60,112 bases of DNA from positions 1-60,112 of IMG/VR virus record IMGVR_UViG_3300022918_000112; one strand, 5' to 3'. Shown in pieces: positions 24,429 through 33,281 of this stretch; position 1 is the stretch's first letter; each line of letters begins with the position of its first letter. The stretch comes from a virus. Made by a program: the position numbers and the translations under genes. Below the pieces are notes generated by a model. It saw only the letters and a list, made by a program, of their open reading frames with translations, ran no database searches and was not told the DNA's origin.

Positions 24429-25010
24429 GTGAGTAATGACGAATTTGTACAGCGCCCTGCATTTACAATCGACTGGGCGCGCCAGTTTGACTCTGGCCCT
24501 TCAGACGCTCACCTTCACGCCATAGGTCAATTCATCGCGAATTACTCTGCTATCGAATGGAAGATATCGGAACTGTTCGCGTTTTTCCTTGAGAAACCGA
24601 TTGCTGAAGCACAGCGCATTAGCGTCGAAACAAACATGTCTATGGCTGCAATGATCAGGTATTCCAAATCAAAGCTCTCAGATCTAGGCGCATTGGAAAC
24701 GGCAACCGACTTGCGTGCGTCCATCGAGGCTTTTGAGCTCGTATCTCCTCTTCGCCATAAAATTGTCCATTGGCAATGGGGCCTGAATGAAGGATCTACG
24801 GCGACTCAGACCGATCTCATCAAGCCAAAAAGCCCAGCAAAGGCTAACGCCGAATTGACGCTCGAGCACTTGCGAGAGCGCTGCCTATATCTTGCAAGGA
24901 TTTTCCGTGCCGTCCACTTTGGGATTGAGGTTATTTCCGGGGTGAAGACCCGAAAGGGAATTCAGTCAGAGCACACAGAAACATCGCCTGAAAAGCTCTT
25001 TCGACCGTGA
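24429..25010 (+). CDS. HEPN-like protein with R-x4-H motif (accessory)
   Basis: 193 residues; GTG start with a perfect AGGAGG at ideal spacing. Opposite strand to the tail operon. All-helical; RHKIVHWQWG (around 110) fits the R-x4-H signature of HEPN RNases and resembles the RN...H loop of many uncharacterised helical bacterial proteins. If it is a HEPN nuclease it could be an abortive-infection effector; no partner gene is adjacent. Its 3' end overlaps the convergent small gene at 24931. Existence is sure, function a guess. Confidence 0.75.
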   Translation: MSNDEFVQRPAFTIDWARQFDSGPSDAHLHAIGQFIANYSAIEWKISELFAFFLEKPIAEAQRISVETNMSMAAMIRYSKSKLSDLGALETATDLRASIEAFELVSPLRHKIVHWQWGLNEGSTATQTDLIKPKSPAKANAELTLEHLRERCLYLARIFRAVHFGIEVISGVKTRKGIQSEHTETSPEKLFRP

Positions 25011-25128
25011 GGCGCGATAGCGGGCGCTCATCAGTCTCTTCAAGTACCTCGAGCCCGGCCTCAATCATTGCGGTTGAAACCGGAATATCCTCCGGCAGCA
25101 TCCGTTGTTGAGCTACAGAATTAGACAC
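24931..25128 (-). CDS. small tail-region protein, unknown function
   Basis: 65 residues; GTG with GGGAGCAGTC upstream. The phrase IPVSTAMIEAGLEVLEE followed by LSRLTVERAFQAM resembles a common small Pseudomonas phage protein (xxAMIEAGxxVL...ERVFxAM). The 3' end overlaps the HEPN-like gene by 80 bases, consistent with the latter having inserted here. Confidence 0.55.
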   Translation of the reverse strand: MSNSVAQQRMLPEDIPVSTAMIEAGLEVLEETDERPLSRLTVERAFQAMFLCALTEFPFGSSPRK

Positions 25129-25152
25129 GACTGCTCCCGCGACCCTGCCGCA

Positions 25153-25917
25153 TCATGTGGTTGGTTGTACATCTTTGTGCCTGAGGATCAGGCGTGTTCG
25201 GTCCAGCCAGGGGCCGCCAAAGACGATGATTTCGCTCGGGCGTCCATACAGGTGGTGCAGCAGGAACGGGCCCGGGCCGAAGGTGGCCGAATCCTCACCA
25301 GGCAACGCGGGATCAGAGCCGAGAAATATCCCAGCGTGATTTGGGTAAACCGTCCGCCCTACTTCCATCACGACCATGTCGCCGCGCTTCGGCTGGTCGA
25401 CCTTGTAGAAGCCGGCAGCCTCATAGTTTGCTTCGTACAGACTGGTGTTTTCCTTGCTCTCCCACCAGCCGTCCGCACGCTTGAAGGCTTCGAACTCTAG
25501 CCCCCACTCGCGCTTGTACCAATCGGCGCAGACCTGCCAACAGTCCCACGCTCCATGCACAAATGGGCGCTTTAGCAAAGGGACATCACCAGCCGGCAAC
25601 ACAGTCCGCAGGTCGCCCTCTGGCCAGCTGAGGATATGCCACGGCATCGCGGTCGCTTCGCACATGGCGAGATCGCGCGGCGAAGGCCGACTCGTGGCGT
25701 CCGGATGCGAGTGAACAATGCCGATCACCTCGCCGATGTCTTCCGCCGCGGCGTATTCCTCCGGATCAATCCGAAACTCTTCGTTCGGCTCAGTCGAGAT
25801 ATTCCGGCACGGGTAATACTGCTGCTTGCGGCCAATGCCCAGCAGCACACCGCAGCACTCTTTCGGGTACTCGGCGGCCGCATGAGCCTGAATCGCTTTC
25901 AAGATGTGCTTGCGCAT
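25153..25917 (-). CDS. tail assembly protein, lambda gpK family (JAMM + NlpC/P60)
   Basis: 254 residues with two domains. Residues 1-100: MPN/JAMM fold with Glu (CCGVLLG region), IGIVHSHPDATSRPSPRD (HxH...D metal site). Residues 115-235: NlpC/P60 peptidase with Cys in HGAWDCWQV and His in NHAGIFLG. Probably processes peptidoglycan or tail tip components. Lies between gpL and the accessory island. Confidence 0.92.
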   Translation of the reverse strand: MRKHILKAIQAHAAAEYPKECCGVLLGIGRKQQYYPCRNISTEPNEEFRIDPEEYAAAEDIGEVIGIVHSHPDATSRPSPRDLAMCEATAMPWHILSWPEGDLRTVLPAGDVPLLKRPFVHGAWDCWQVCADWYKREWGLEFEAFKRADGWWESKENTSLYEANYEAAGFYKVDQPKRGDMVVMEVGRTVYPNHAGIFLGSDPALPGEDSATFGPGPFLLHHLYGRPSEIIVFGGPWLDRTRLILRHKDVQPTT

Positions 25918-25919
25918 GG

Positions 25920-26669
25920 TCAGCTCCGGGCGATCAGTGAAACAGCAGGGAATCCACCAAACGGCAGCGGGTTGCCTTCACCGAAGCGCGGGATGCAGCC
26001 CCGGCCCAGCGTTGCATCGCACTCGTCCAATTCCGGGTTATCAGTGACAACCCCGTCCTTCGTAACGTACGGCCCGGTGTAGCCGCAGCTCGGGCCACGG
26101 TAGCCGCCGGTGAGGCACCAGTGACACAAGGTGGTCGCCTGTCGGCCAACGGATTCGCCGCCCACGTCGCCCGGGCTGGCCAACTCCCAGCTGACCGTCT
26201 CCCCGTCCTCGTTCGTTTTCTGGTCGATGTACCAGACCTCGATCGTCTCTTGGGTAGGATCAGCGTGTGGGTTTCCGGCGGGGAAGTTCTGCGCATCCAG
26301 GTACGTGCCCAGTGTGTGGCGCATGGTCAGCTTGAACTCGAGCAGATCGTCGAACGCCAGACATAGCGCGGTGATTCGCCCGTTGACGTTGCCGACTGAA
26401 AGCGACGGCCGTACCGCTGTGCCGTCGCCGTTAGCCTCGATGCCGTCGATCTGCATCGGCCAGGCCCCGTACTCGTTGCCCTGCCACCAAATGGCCTTGG
26501 CCGGCAACAGCTCCGCATCGCCACCGGCGGCAATGATCTCCGCCGGCGTATGCGGGATGGCGTGCCCATGGAAGCGCAGAATATCCGCACCATAATCCGT
26601 ACCGTCCAATTCAAAGAGCAGCACTTCGCTGCCAGGCTCTAGGACCTGGATGTCACTGATCAGCGGCAT
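25920..26669 (-). CDS. minor tail protein, lambda gpL family (Fe-S type)
   Basis: 249 residues. The C-terminal third has four conserved cysteines in CHWCLTGGYRGPSCGYTG and CDATLGRGC, the ligands of the iron-sulfur cluster known for lambda gpL. N-terminal half beta-rich. Tail tip protein joining tube and J. Two bases from gpK. Confidence 0.92.
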   Translation of the reverse strand: MPLISDIQVLEPGSEVLLFELDGTDYGADILRFHGHAIPHTPAEIIAAGGDAELLPAKAIWWQGNEYGAWPMQIDGIEANGDGTAVRPSLSVGNVNGRITALCLAFDDLLEFKLTMRHTLGTYLDAQNFPAGNPHADPTQETIEVWYIDQKTNEDGETVSWELASPGDVGGESVGRQATTLCHWCLTGGYRGPSCGYTGPYVTKDGVVTDNPELDECDATLGRGCIPRFGEGNPLPFGGFPAVSLIARS

Positions 26670-26678
26670 GGGTGTTCC

Positions 26679-27017
26679 TTATGGCTGGAAAGCACGGTTA
26701 AAGGTAGCCGTGAGTTTGAATACACCGCCGCCCACAGGAGTAGGGACGGGATTTTTGCAGGTGAAAAGTCCGAGCTGGCCGAGCGGTGTTGTCCAGACGA
26801 AAGCCTTGGCTCCGGCGTGCCGATCGAGGAACGCCATGATTTCCAGAACTTTGACCTCTGGGCCGCTGTAGGTAACCGGGTAAGCGTCAACTTTGTTGTT
26901 CGGCCCGTCGCCGGACTCCTGTTTGTAGCCGTCACCAAACTGCGCGGTGCGCACCCGATAGGTAATCTCGGGTGAGTCGCCGTGCTGCGTTGGCCAAATG
27001 AACGTCTCGATCGCCAT
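26679..27017 (-). CDS. minor tail protein, lambda gpM family
   Basis: 112 residues, FIWPTQHGDSPEITYRVRTA, QFGDGYKQES and the C-terminal FKLTATFNRA are the conserved parts of the gpM family. Tail tip component. Its ATG overlaps the stop of the tape measure gene. Confidence 0.92.
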   Translation of the reverse strand: MAIETFIWPTQHGDSPEITYRVRTAQFGDGYKQESGDGPNNKVDAYPVTYSGPEVKVLEIMAFLDRHAGAKAFVWTTPLGQLGLFTCKNPVPTPVGGGVFKLTATFNRAFQP

Positions 27018-30000
27018 CAGGCCCTCCCGTTAACGTTGCGAAAACTGACACCGCCAGCGCGCCAAGACTCAGCCACGGCTCTCTCTGCCGCCACCTTCAT
27101 CTGTGTTTGAAGGTTCTGCTGAAGCGCTTGCTGATCGATCTGCATGCCTTCCGAGCTGCGATCTGGAATCGCTACGGTGACCGGTGCGTAGATGCTGATG
27201 TTTGATCCGCTGCTGTCACCGCTCAGCGCACGCACGCCGAGATGACCGCCGGCTGTCCGGGTCAGCGGCATGATCGCCTCCGGCCCGGCCTCGCCCATCA
27301 GTCCTGCGCCCTTGGCGAACGGGAAGATGGTCGGAGAGCTGACCACGCTGTTCGAGTAGGCGCTCAGGCCTGGCGTATCGAAGACGTTGCCCTTGGCGCT
27401 GGCCACCGGCGTAAAGCCTGAAAGGTCGCCGCTGTAGCCTGTCTGAGTAGATCCCGCCGAAGCGGCGGTACCGCTGCCAGTGAAATAACTGGTGGCGGCC
27501 CCGACCAAGCTACCCAGCAACGCCGAACTGGCCTGCCGAGTAGCTATGCGCGCCATGTCTGCAATGATCGACTTCGCGAAATCGCCGAACGAAGCCTTCC
27601 CAGTCATGGCGAAGTTGACGATCGCGTCTTCCATCGAGCTGAAGGCGTTGCTGAACAAGCTTTTCGTCTGTCCGGCAACATCCCGCGCCGACTCCAGGTA
27701 GTTCTGCCACGCCGACGATGCGCCGGCGCTCCAGTCGCCCTGGGCAGCGGTCATCTCGTCGTAGTTGGATTGCACGGTGTCGTGCAGATCCTGCTGGGTG
27801 GTTTTCAGCGCGGCTAGCTTCTGGGTGTACTCGTCAAGGCTCATGCCTCGAGAGCCGTCGCCGTACTGGTTGGCCAGTTCAAGGCTCTGCTGATTGAAGC
27901 GGTCATCGATACCGTTCTGCTGATCCGTCAGCCCGCGCTGGCGATCACCCTGGCCAAGGCCTGAAGCTGCGCGCATACCCTGCTGCCGAAGTGTCTCGAC
28001 CTGTTGCTGCAGTGCGCTGGTGTACGTGTTGACAGCCAGAGTCTGCTTGCGCAGGCGACCTTCTTCGTTGGTGGCGATGATCGACAGTTCGCTGTCGCTA
28101 TCCTGCTGCGCCTTGACCATGGCGCTGCGGGCATCGGCGATCTTCTGATCGATCTGGATGACCTGCGCCGCGGTTGTGCCCTTTTTTGCCTTGGCCGCTT
28201 CGAGTGCATCGATTTCCGACTGGTAACTCTGGGCAACTTCTTCGGCTTGCTGCTTCAGCAGGCTGACACGTTGCTCGGTGAAGCTGGCCTGAGAGATCAC
28301 CCCGGCCCGCTGCGATGCTTCGAGCTCCTTGTCCGCGTTTTTGTAGTAGGCCAGGGTTTCGGCCAGTGCGTTCTTCGCGCTGTTGAAGCCGGTGGTGTCG
28401 ACGCTACCGGCCGGAGCCTTCGGATCCTTGAACTTGTCGTTGAGGTTCGCCATGTTCTTGGCGACTGCAGCCGGATCAAGTCGGGCGTCGTTCGGGTTGG
28501 TCTTGCGGATATCATCAAGGCTTTTATTGTAATCCTTGATCGCCTCGGCGCGCTTCTGCTCGTTGGTCAGCGAAGACTTGGTGATCGCGTCCACTTTGGA
28601 CATCGCCACGACTGCGCTTTGCTGTGCCTTCGCCTGTTCGCCGTCGTACTTGGCAATGTCAGCTTCAGCGGCCTTCTGGTCCTCCAGCATATTCAGCCGG
28701 TTGCGGTAGAGGTCGATCATTTCCTGCTTGTTTTGAAACAGGCCAACATCCCCAGACTCTGCCCGGGCCAGATCACGCTGAGCCTGCTCAATGTCGGAGC
28801 CGATGTTGCTGCGACCGATGTTTTTCAGGTTGTCAGCCGCACGCGCAACAGCGTTGTAACCCTTCTCCCAAAAGCTTAGGTTTTCAAGGATTCTCGGCGT
28901 GCGCTCGTTGATGGCGTCCGCGTATTGCTCGGTCGCCAGCTTCACAGCACCTGCGTGGTCGCCCTGCTCCTCCAGTGCTGCGATCTGCGAATAAACCGAG
29001 GCGGTCAGGTAGTGGTACTGCTCGTTTAGTGCGGCAGATGCCTTCACCGGATCGTCGGCAAGCTTCGAGAACTCGGCGACGGTTTCGCTGACGGCCTTAC
29101 CCGTCGCTTCCTGCATGGAAACGGCGGCCTGGGTGACGCCAGTGAAACTCTCGCCCGCGATCTTGCCGTTGCCAGCCAGCAGTGCGAGAACAGCAGCAGC
29201 TTGGCCAGTGGTGCCCACGGTCGCGCTGACCTGCCGGGCCATTTCGCCCAACTGCCCGGACGATACACCGGCGACGTTGCCAGTGAGGACCAAGCCCTTG
29301 TTGTATGCGTCCTGCTCCTCGCTGCCTTTGTAATAGGCAACGGCCAGTGCGCCGACGGCGGCAGTGGCCAGTGCGATCGGCGCGAGGATGGCAAGCAAAC
29401 CAGCAGCTGATGAACCTGCACCTGCGCCCAGTTGAGCTACGGCGCGCACGCCGCTACCCCAATCACCGGACGACAATGCGTTGCCGAGCTGAACGACGTT
29501 TTCCTGCGCCTGGCGGGAGCCGAGCTTCAGCCGGTCGAAACCGGTGGCGGTTTTCTCCAGCGCCGCATAGTTGCCGTCGATCTTGCTCAAGGCCGCGTTG
29601 TACTGGTCCTGGCTGATCCGGCCTGCGTCGAGGTGCTTGCCCAACTGCTCGACTTGGGTGTCGAGCTTGCCCATGGCTGCGCGTGCCGGGTCGATTGCTC
29701 CAAGCAGGCTGTTCAGGGCCTTCTGCTCATCCAGCGTCGACTTGGCCAGGGCCACCTGCTGCTTATCGAGCTGCGCGGTGATCTTGGTGAACTCGGCCTC
29801 GCCATAAGCGCCAGTCTTGGTGAGTTTCGCCAGGCTCTCGCGCTGCTTTGCCAGTTCCTGCGTGGTGGTCGCGCCTTTCGACAACGACTTCTCCAGCGCT
29901 TCCATCTCTTTCATCAGGCCAACGGCGGATTGCTCTGCACGCTCGCCGGACTTGGTCAGCTTGTCGAGATCGGTCGCAGCCTGGGCAGCATCAGCGGAGT

Positions 30001-30031
30001 CGACCTTGATGCCGAGTTCTGCAATGTTCAT
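27017..30031 (-). CDS. tail tape measure protein (gpH)
   Basis: 1004 residues. Long N-terminal coiled coil (about 1-180), a hydrophobic region (AGLLAILAPIALATAAVGAL, about 210-230), a TMP_2-like domain (GNGKIAGESFTGVTQAAVSM), more coiled coil to about 800, and C-terminal DAIVNFAMTGKASFGDFAKS and AKGAGLMGEAGPEAIMPLTR, both typical of lambda-like tape measures. Sets tail length; at about 0.15 nm per residue this implies roughly 150 nm, an estimate. Interacts with the G/GT chaperones encoded just upstream. Confidence 0.95.
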   Translation of the reverse strand: MNIAELGIKVDSADAAQAATDLDKLTKSGERAEQSAVGLMKEMEALEKSLSKGATTTQELAKQRESLAKLTKTGAYGEAEFTKITAQLDKQQVALAKSTLDEQKALNSLLGAIDPARAAMGKLDTQVEQLGKHLDAGRISQDQYNAALSKIDGNYAALEKTATGFDRLKLGSRQAQENVVQLGNALSSGDWGSGVRAVAQLGAGAGSSAAGLLAILAPIALATAAVGALAVAYYKGSEEQDAYNKGLVLTGNVAGVSSGQLGEMARQVSATVGTTGQAAAVLALLAGNGKIAGESFTGVTQAAVSMQEATGKAVSETVAEFSKLADDPVKASAALNEQYHYLTASVYSQIAALEEQGDHAGAVKLATEQYADAINERTPRILENLSFWEKGYNAVARAADNLKNIGRSNIGSDIEQAQRDLARAESGDVGLFQNKQEMIDLYRNRLNMLEDQKAAEADIAKYDGEQAKAQQSAVVAMSKVDAITKSSLTNEQKRAEAIKDYNKSLDDIRKTNPNDARLDPAAVAKNMANLNDKFKDPKAPAGSVDTTGFNSAKNALAETLAYYKNADKELEASQRAGVISQASFTEQRVSLLKQQAEEVAQSYQSEIDALEAAKAKKGTTAAQVIQIDQKIADARSAMVKAQQDSDSELSIIATNEEGRLRKQTLAVNTYTSALQQQVETLRQQGMRAASGLGQGDRQRGLTDQQNGIDDRFNQQSLELANQYGDGSRGMSLDEYTQKLAALKTTQQDLHDTVQSNYDEMTAAQGDWSAGASSAWQNYLESARDVAGQTKSLFSNAFSSMEDAIVNFAMTGKASFGDFAKSIIADMARIATRQASSALLGSLVGAATSYFTGSGTAASAGSTQTGYSGDLSGFTPVASAKGNVFDTPGLSAYSNSVVSSPTIFPFAKGAGLMGEAGPEAIMPLTRTAGGHLGVRALSGDSSGSNISIYAPVTVAIPDRSSEGMQIDQQALQQNLQTQMKVAAERAVAESWRAGGVSFRNVNGRA

Positions 30032-30058
30032 CGACGCACCTTGAATAAGTGCCCGTCT

Positions 30059-30762
30059 TCACGGGCTGTTGTCACGGGCTTGGGCCATGACCGCGATGGC
30101 TTCCGATTCCATTACGCGGATGTCCTGAAACACACCTGGGCGATCCCTCGCCGAAACACCGACGAGCCTCATCACGTTCGGAAGGACGCCATAATCGAGT
30201 CCAGTTGCGCCGCATGCGCCTGTGCGCCACTGAGTCCCCATCGAATCCATGACGAGGAAGGCCTTCCAGTTGTCCGGCCAAACTTCGAAGGTTTCGTCGT
30301 AGTCCTCTGGCGAGAAGCCGAACATCGCCATTTGCTCGGCGTCGCCGTCGGCCTCATAGAGCGCGCGGGCAGCGGCGGTCAGTTTCCCAGACGGGCCTTG
30401 CCGAAGGCTTCGCTGTAGGCCTTCACCACGGCATCTGAAACACCGACGCAGCTCTTCACCAGGGCTGTGATCGACTCATCGTTGAGCTTTTCGCCGAAGC
30501 CCCACGAAATAACCAAATCCCTGATCTGATCGACACCTTGCTCGACTTCAGCCGCAGTGATTTCCGCGAGTGCTGGTTCAGTTCCTTTGAAGCGCTCCCC
30601 GAGCTCTTCCGCTTTTGCCTTCCAGGCATCGAACAGCTCAGCCAGTGCCGTGCGATCACGATACTTGAAGGTGAACGGCACCATTGCCGGCCTGTCGCCA
30701 ACCTGCGGGATGGCCACATCGACGGTGAACGTCGGCTTTGGCGCAATCGAAAACTTTGCCAT
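30059..30762 (-). CDS. tail assembly chaperone GT fusion made by -1 frameshift
   Basis: The upstream frame (gpG, 30379-30762) ends ...GGA AAC TGA. A -1 slip on GGGAAAC (30388-30382) continues in the downstream frame (KLTAAARALYEADGDAEQMA, then FGFSPEDYDETFEVW) to 30059, giving about 234 residues. The downstream part is DUF1799, the usual T partner in such phages. The frame is open without a start at the junction, as expected for a product made only by slipping. Binds the tape measure during tail assembly. Confidence 0.88.
30379..30762 (-). CDS. tail assembly chaperone gpG
   Basis: 127 residues, phage TAC family: VPFTFKYRDRTALAELFDAW, helical middle, FGEKLNDESITALVKSCVG. Made in excess over GT; both coat the tape measure protein before tube polymerisation. 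The last codons carry the slippery site. Confidence 0.88.
   Translation of the reverse strand: MAKFSIAPKPTFTVDVAIPQVGDRPAMVPFTFKYRDRTALAELFDAWKAKAEELGERFKGTEPALAEITAAEVEQGVDQIRDLVISWGFGEKLNDESITALVKSCVGVSDAVVKAYSEAFGKARLGN
30382..30388 (-). other. slippery heptamer GGGAAAC for programmed -1 frameshift
   Basis: X XXY YYZ pattern G GGA AAC in the gpG frame, followed at once by TGA. Lambda uses GGGAAAG at the same place between G and T. The 0-frame stop directly after the heptamer and the downstream open frame fit programmed slipping. Confidence 0.85.
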
Positions 30763-30771
30763 GTGGACCCC

Positions 30772-31419
30772 TTAGGCGTTGTAGCGAGTTGGGCGGGAGG
30801 CGAACGACAGCGTGATGGTCCGCGTCATGATGTTGTTGCGGCTCAGCGTCGGGGTCGCGGTGATCGACACGTACGTGTAGTAGTAAATGGTCGCGCCGCC
30901 CGGTAGGTTTGCACGGACCAGACGCGGCTCTTTATCTTCGTCCGCAGCCTCGACAATCGCGACGTACGCCTGAGCCGGATCATCAGCAACCGGCAGCGTC
31001 ATGCTGCTGGCCGACTTGGTGGTGGGCAGTTGACGGTCATCATCGTCTTCGAGGAAGCCGTACGTGAGGAACTGCTGCTCGCCGCCGTTGGCAGCTGGCT
31101 CAGTGATTTGCGCGATCTGCGTCCAGCCAGAAGCGGCCCGGACAGTGCCTGCACCAGAGCCAGCCGGGTAACTCTTCACGCTGCTTGTATCCACGCCTTC
31201 AGCCGCGAAGTCGGCCACATCGGAATCAATCACTCGCGCAGGACGGCCGTTCAGCTTCGCCCACGCCGAATCAATGACGACCACGTCGCCATTGGCCAGG
31301 CCGTGCGCGGCAGCGGTCAGCACTGCGGGCTTGGCGTTACTGATTGCAGTGAAAGGTTTCGCGAGGCTCAGCGTGGACGCGATCTCGAACGTGGTGCCGT
31401 TGGGAATCTTGACACTCAT
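30772..31419 (-). CDS. major tail (tube) protein, gpV-like
   Basis: 215 residues; ATG at 31419 after AGAGGAAAACCC. VKIPNGTTFEIASTLSLAKP at the start, ANGDVVVIDSAWAKLNGRPA in the middle, and the C-terminal NNIMTRTITLSFASRPTRYN are typical of tube proteins in this group. Forms the hexameric tail tube. Next in order after the U-like gene. Confidence 0.85.
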   Translation of the reverse strand: MSVKIPNGTTFEIASTLSLAKPFTAISNAKPAVLTAAAHGLANGDVVVIDSAWAKLNGRPARVIDSDVADFAAEGVDTSSVKSYPAGSGAGTVRAASGWTQIAQITEPAANGGEQQFLTYGFLEDDDDRQLPTTKSASSMTLPVADDPAQAYVAIVEAADEDKEPRLVRANLPGGATIYYYTYVSITATPTLSRNNIMTRTITLSFASRPTRYNA

Positions 31420-31442
31420 GGGTTTTCCTCTTTGCAGAAATG

Positions 31443-31466
31443 ACAAAACCCGCTCAATGGCGGGTT
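31443..31466 (-). terminator. hairpin upstream of the major tail gene
   Basis: AACCCGC-cattga-GCGGGTT then TTGTC on the minus strand, 20 bases before the tube gene ribosome site. May attenuate late transcription or stabilise a processed mRNA end for the highly expressed tube gene. Confidence 0.65.
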
Positions 31467-31489
31467 CTGGGTTTGCCCAACGGGCTAAT

Positions 31490-31906
31490 TCAGTTGGTGT
31501 CGGCTCGGTACAAGAACGAAACCGGCACCGTATAGGTGGTGTCGTCTGGAATGCCGGGACCGGGATCGACCGGTGTCATAGTCATAACGGTCAATGCGCC
31601 CTTCGTGTTCCGCTCGTACAGGGGGAACAGCGCGGCGATCTGATCAGCCAGCGCACCGGCTGCACCGCGGTACTTGCCCGATGGCGTGACGATGCTGACC
31701 TGAAACACGCCGGTGTACAGCTTGTGGTCACCGCCAAGCGTGTTGCTCGCGGTGTCCGCTGGCAGCGTGAACGCCTTCAGGTAGGAGGCGCCGTCGACGG
31801 GCGTGAAAGCCTCGTTCTCGACGACGACCTTCAGCGGTACCGGCAAGGCTTTCGCCCAGTTGATCAGCTTGGCCTCGTAGATTGAGGCAATGATGTTGTG
31901 ACTCAT
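31490..31906 (-). CDS. tail terminator-like protein (DUF4128, gpU position)
   Basis: 138 residues with IYEAKLINWAKALPVPLKVV and FTPVDGASYLKAFTLPADT, the DUF4128 pattern. Homologous in position and size to lambda gpU, which caps the finished tail. Its start overlaps the stop of the next upstream gene. Confidence 0.82.
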   Translation of the reverse strand: MSHNIIASIYEAKLINWAKALPVPLKVVVENEAFTPVDGASYLKAFTLPADTASNTLGGDHKLYTGVFQVSIVTPSGKYRGAAGALADQIAALFPLYERNTKGALTVMTMTPVDPGPGIPDDTTYTVPVSFLYRADTN

Positions 31907-32499
31907 ATCTGGTTGTTCCTGATGGCCTCTTGCACGATCTGCTGGAAGCGGGCCACGGTGATGCGGACCATGCCGCCGGGTGCCTGGGTCGAATGCCCGA
32001 ATTCCAGCGGGATGGCGTACGGTAGGTTGTTGATGAGGTAGGCAGTTTGTCCGGCGGTGAAGTCGCTGACAGCCGAAACCAGTGCAGCGATTGTTGCTTG
32101 CCCACCTGGATCAACCTCGTCAAAGGTCACGTTTTCCACTACATCGATCGAGAGGTGCCAGTTGGCCCGGAACCGGCCGCCGACATAGCCTTCAGGGGCA
32201 ACGATATCCATGCCGTCGTTCAGCTTGCGACCCGGCTTGAGGCGACCCGCTTTCGTCAGGTTGGCTGGATCGCTGCGTAGAGCACTGTTGTGCTCGTCCA
32301 CGGCCTTGTTGTACTGATGGGCCACAGTGTTCTGCGCCCAGATCTCAGGGTTGCCCACCGGTGACATCCGGATGACGCTGCTACCGACCTCGATGATGAT
32401 CTCGCGCAGACTGGCGTCGATGGCTTCCGTGGCTTGGGCCGCAAACTCGGCAAGGCTCAGCGCGAAACTGCCGGATTGGCCGGCGCGATTGTTTGCCAT
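31903..32499 (-). CDS. tail completion protein, gpZ/HK97 gp10-like
   Basis: 198 residues; ATG at 32499 with GAGGG upstream (a TTG at 32505 is less likely). FALSLAEFAAQATEAIDASL, VIRMSPVGNPEIW and LPYAIPLEFGHSTQAPGGMV are typical of the minor tail Z / HK97 gp10 group. Acts at the head-tail junction end of the tail. Confidence 0.85.
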   Translation of the reverse strand: MANNRAGQSGSFALSLAEFAAQATEAIDASLREIIIEVGSSVIRMSPVGNPEIWAQNTVAHQYNKAVDEHNSALRSDPANLTKAGRLKPGRKLNDGMDIVAPEGYVGGRFRANWHLSIDVVENVTFDEVDPGGQATIAALVSAVSDFTAGQTAYLINNLPYAIPLEFGHSTQAPGGMVRITVARFQQIVQEAIRNNQI

Positions 32500-32501
32500 C
32501 T

Positions 32502-32891
32502 TCAAACCCTCAACTGGACTGTCCAGGTAGCGCCGACCGGGTCCTGGCTGACGTTCAAAGCGCGCTTACCGCCGATGACATCGCCTATTTCTGGAACTGC
32601 AAGAATTGCTGTCGAAGCACCCAAAAACGTGATGAACAGCTCGTTCTGGAGTACCAGAAGCTTTTCGTCAGTTGTCTGGATCAGCGAGCCGTCGATTTCC
32701 TTGGCCAGGTAGCTGCCGAACACTCCACGGCCGCCGTAGGTGATGGTCACTTCGGGCGCTGTGCCAGTGTCGGGGTCGTATTCACCCGCCACCTTCCGAA
32801 TGCCAGCTACCGGCTTTACGGCATCTGCCAAACCATCAGGATCGTCGAAAGCCTCGACCATCTCAGCCTGAATCTCGTCGCGCATGCCCAT
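32502..32891 (-). CDS. head-tail joining protein
   Basis: 129 residues, MGMRDEIQAEMVEAFDDPDG at the start, TYGGRGVFGSYLAKEIDG and a beta-rich second half ending VGATWTVQLRV. Matches the small head-completion/head-closure proteins that lie between capsid and tail genes. The assignment is by position and style. Confidence 0.7.
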   Translation of the reverse strand: MGMRDEIQAEMVEAFDDPDGLADAVKPVAGIRKVAGEYDPDTGTAPEVTITYGGRGVFGSYLAKEIDGSLIQTTDEKLLVLQNELFITFLGASTAILAVPEIGDVIGGKRALNVSQDPVGATWTVQLRV

Positions 32892-32893
32892 GA

Positions 32894-33271
32894 TCAGATC
32901 CTCTTGAGCATCATGACGCCGGAGCGCTTGGTCCAGGGCACCAGCAATGCCAAGGCGAAGTTCTCGCCGGCAGACAGGTCCTTTGACCCGGCCGCATAGG
33001 TCTTGCTCGTCGAGGTGCCAGATTGAGCGGATACCGTCTTGCTGAGGACTTCCTTCTGGGTGGCCTTGTACAGATTGCCCGCTGCCGCCTCGTTGGCGAC
33101 TTGGGCGCCGGCTGTTTTGATCTCAGCCGGAACCGGATCGGGAACAACCCGCTTAATCTTGGCCGTGAGCCAGGCATTCGCCATGCTCACAGCAAGGACC
33201 GGATCACCGGTGCCCGCCCAGCCAGGACCCAGCAGGGTGTCAACGTCGGCAACAGTGATGAAGTCGGTCAT
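32894..33271 (-). CDS. head-tail adaptor protein
   Basis: 125 residues. ADVDTLLGPGWAGTGDPVLA with an all-helical middle is typical of the gp6-type adaptor proteins that bind the portal. The overall order (capsid, this gene, closure, tail completion) agrees. Confidence 0.7.
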   Translation of the reverse strand: MTDFITVADVDTLLGPGWAGTGDPVLAVSMANAWLTAKIKRVVPDPVPAEIKTAGAQVANEAAAGNLYKATQKEVLSKTVSAQSGTSTSKTYAAGSKDLSAGENFALALLVPWTKRSGVMMLKRI

Positions 33272-33281
33272 GTGCTTGTCC

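Noticed and set aside
29432-30418. Long + strand frame opposite the tape measure gene
   Set aside because: Shadow frame favoured by GC-rich codon use; the minus-strand gene carries all the conserved motifs.
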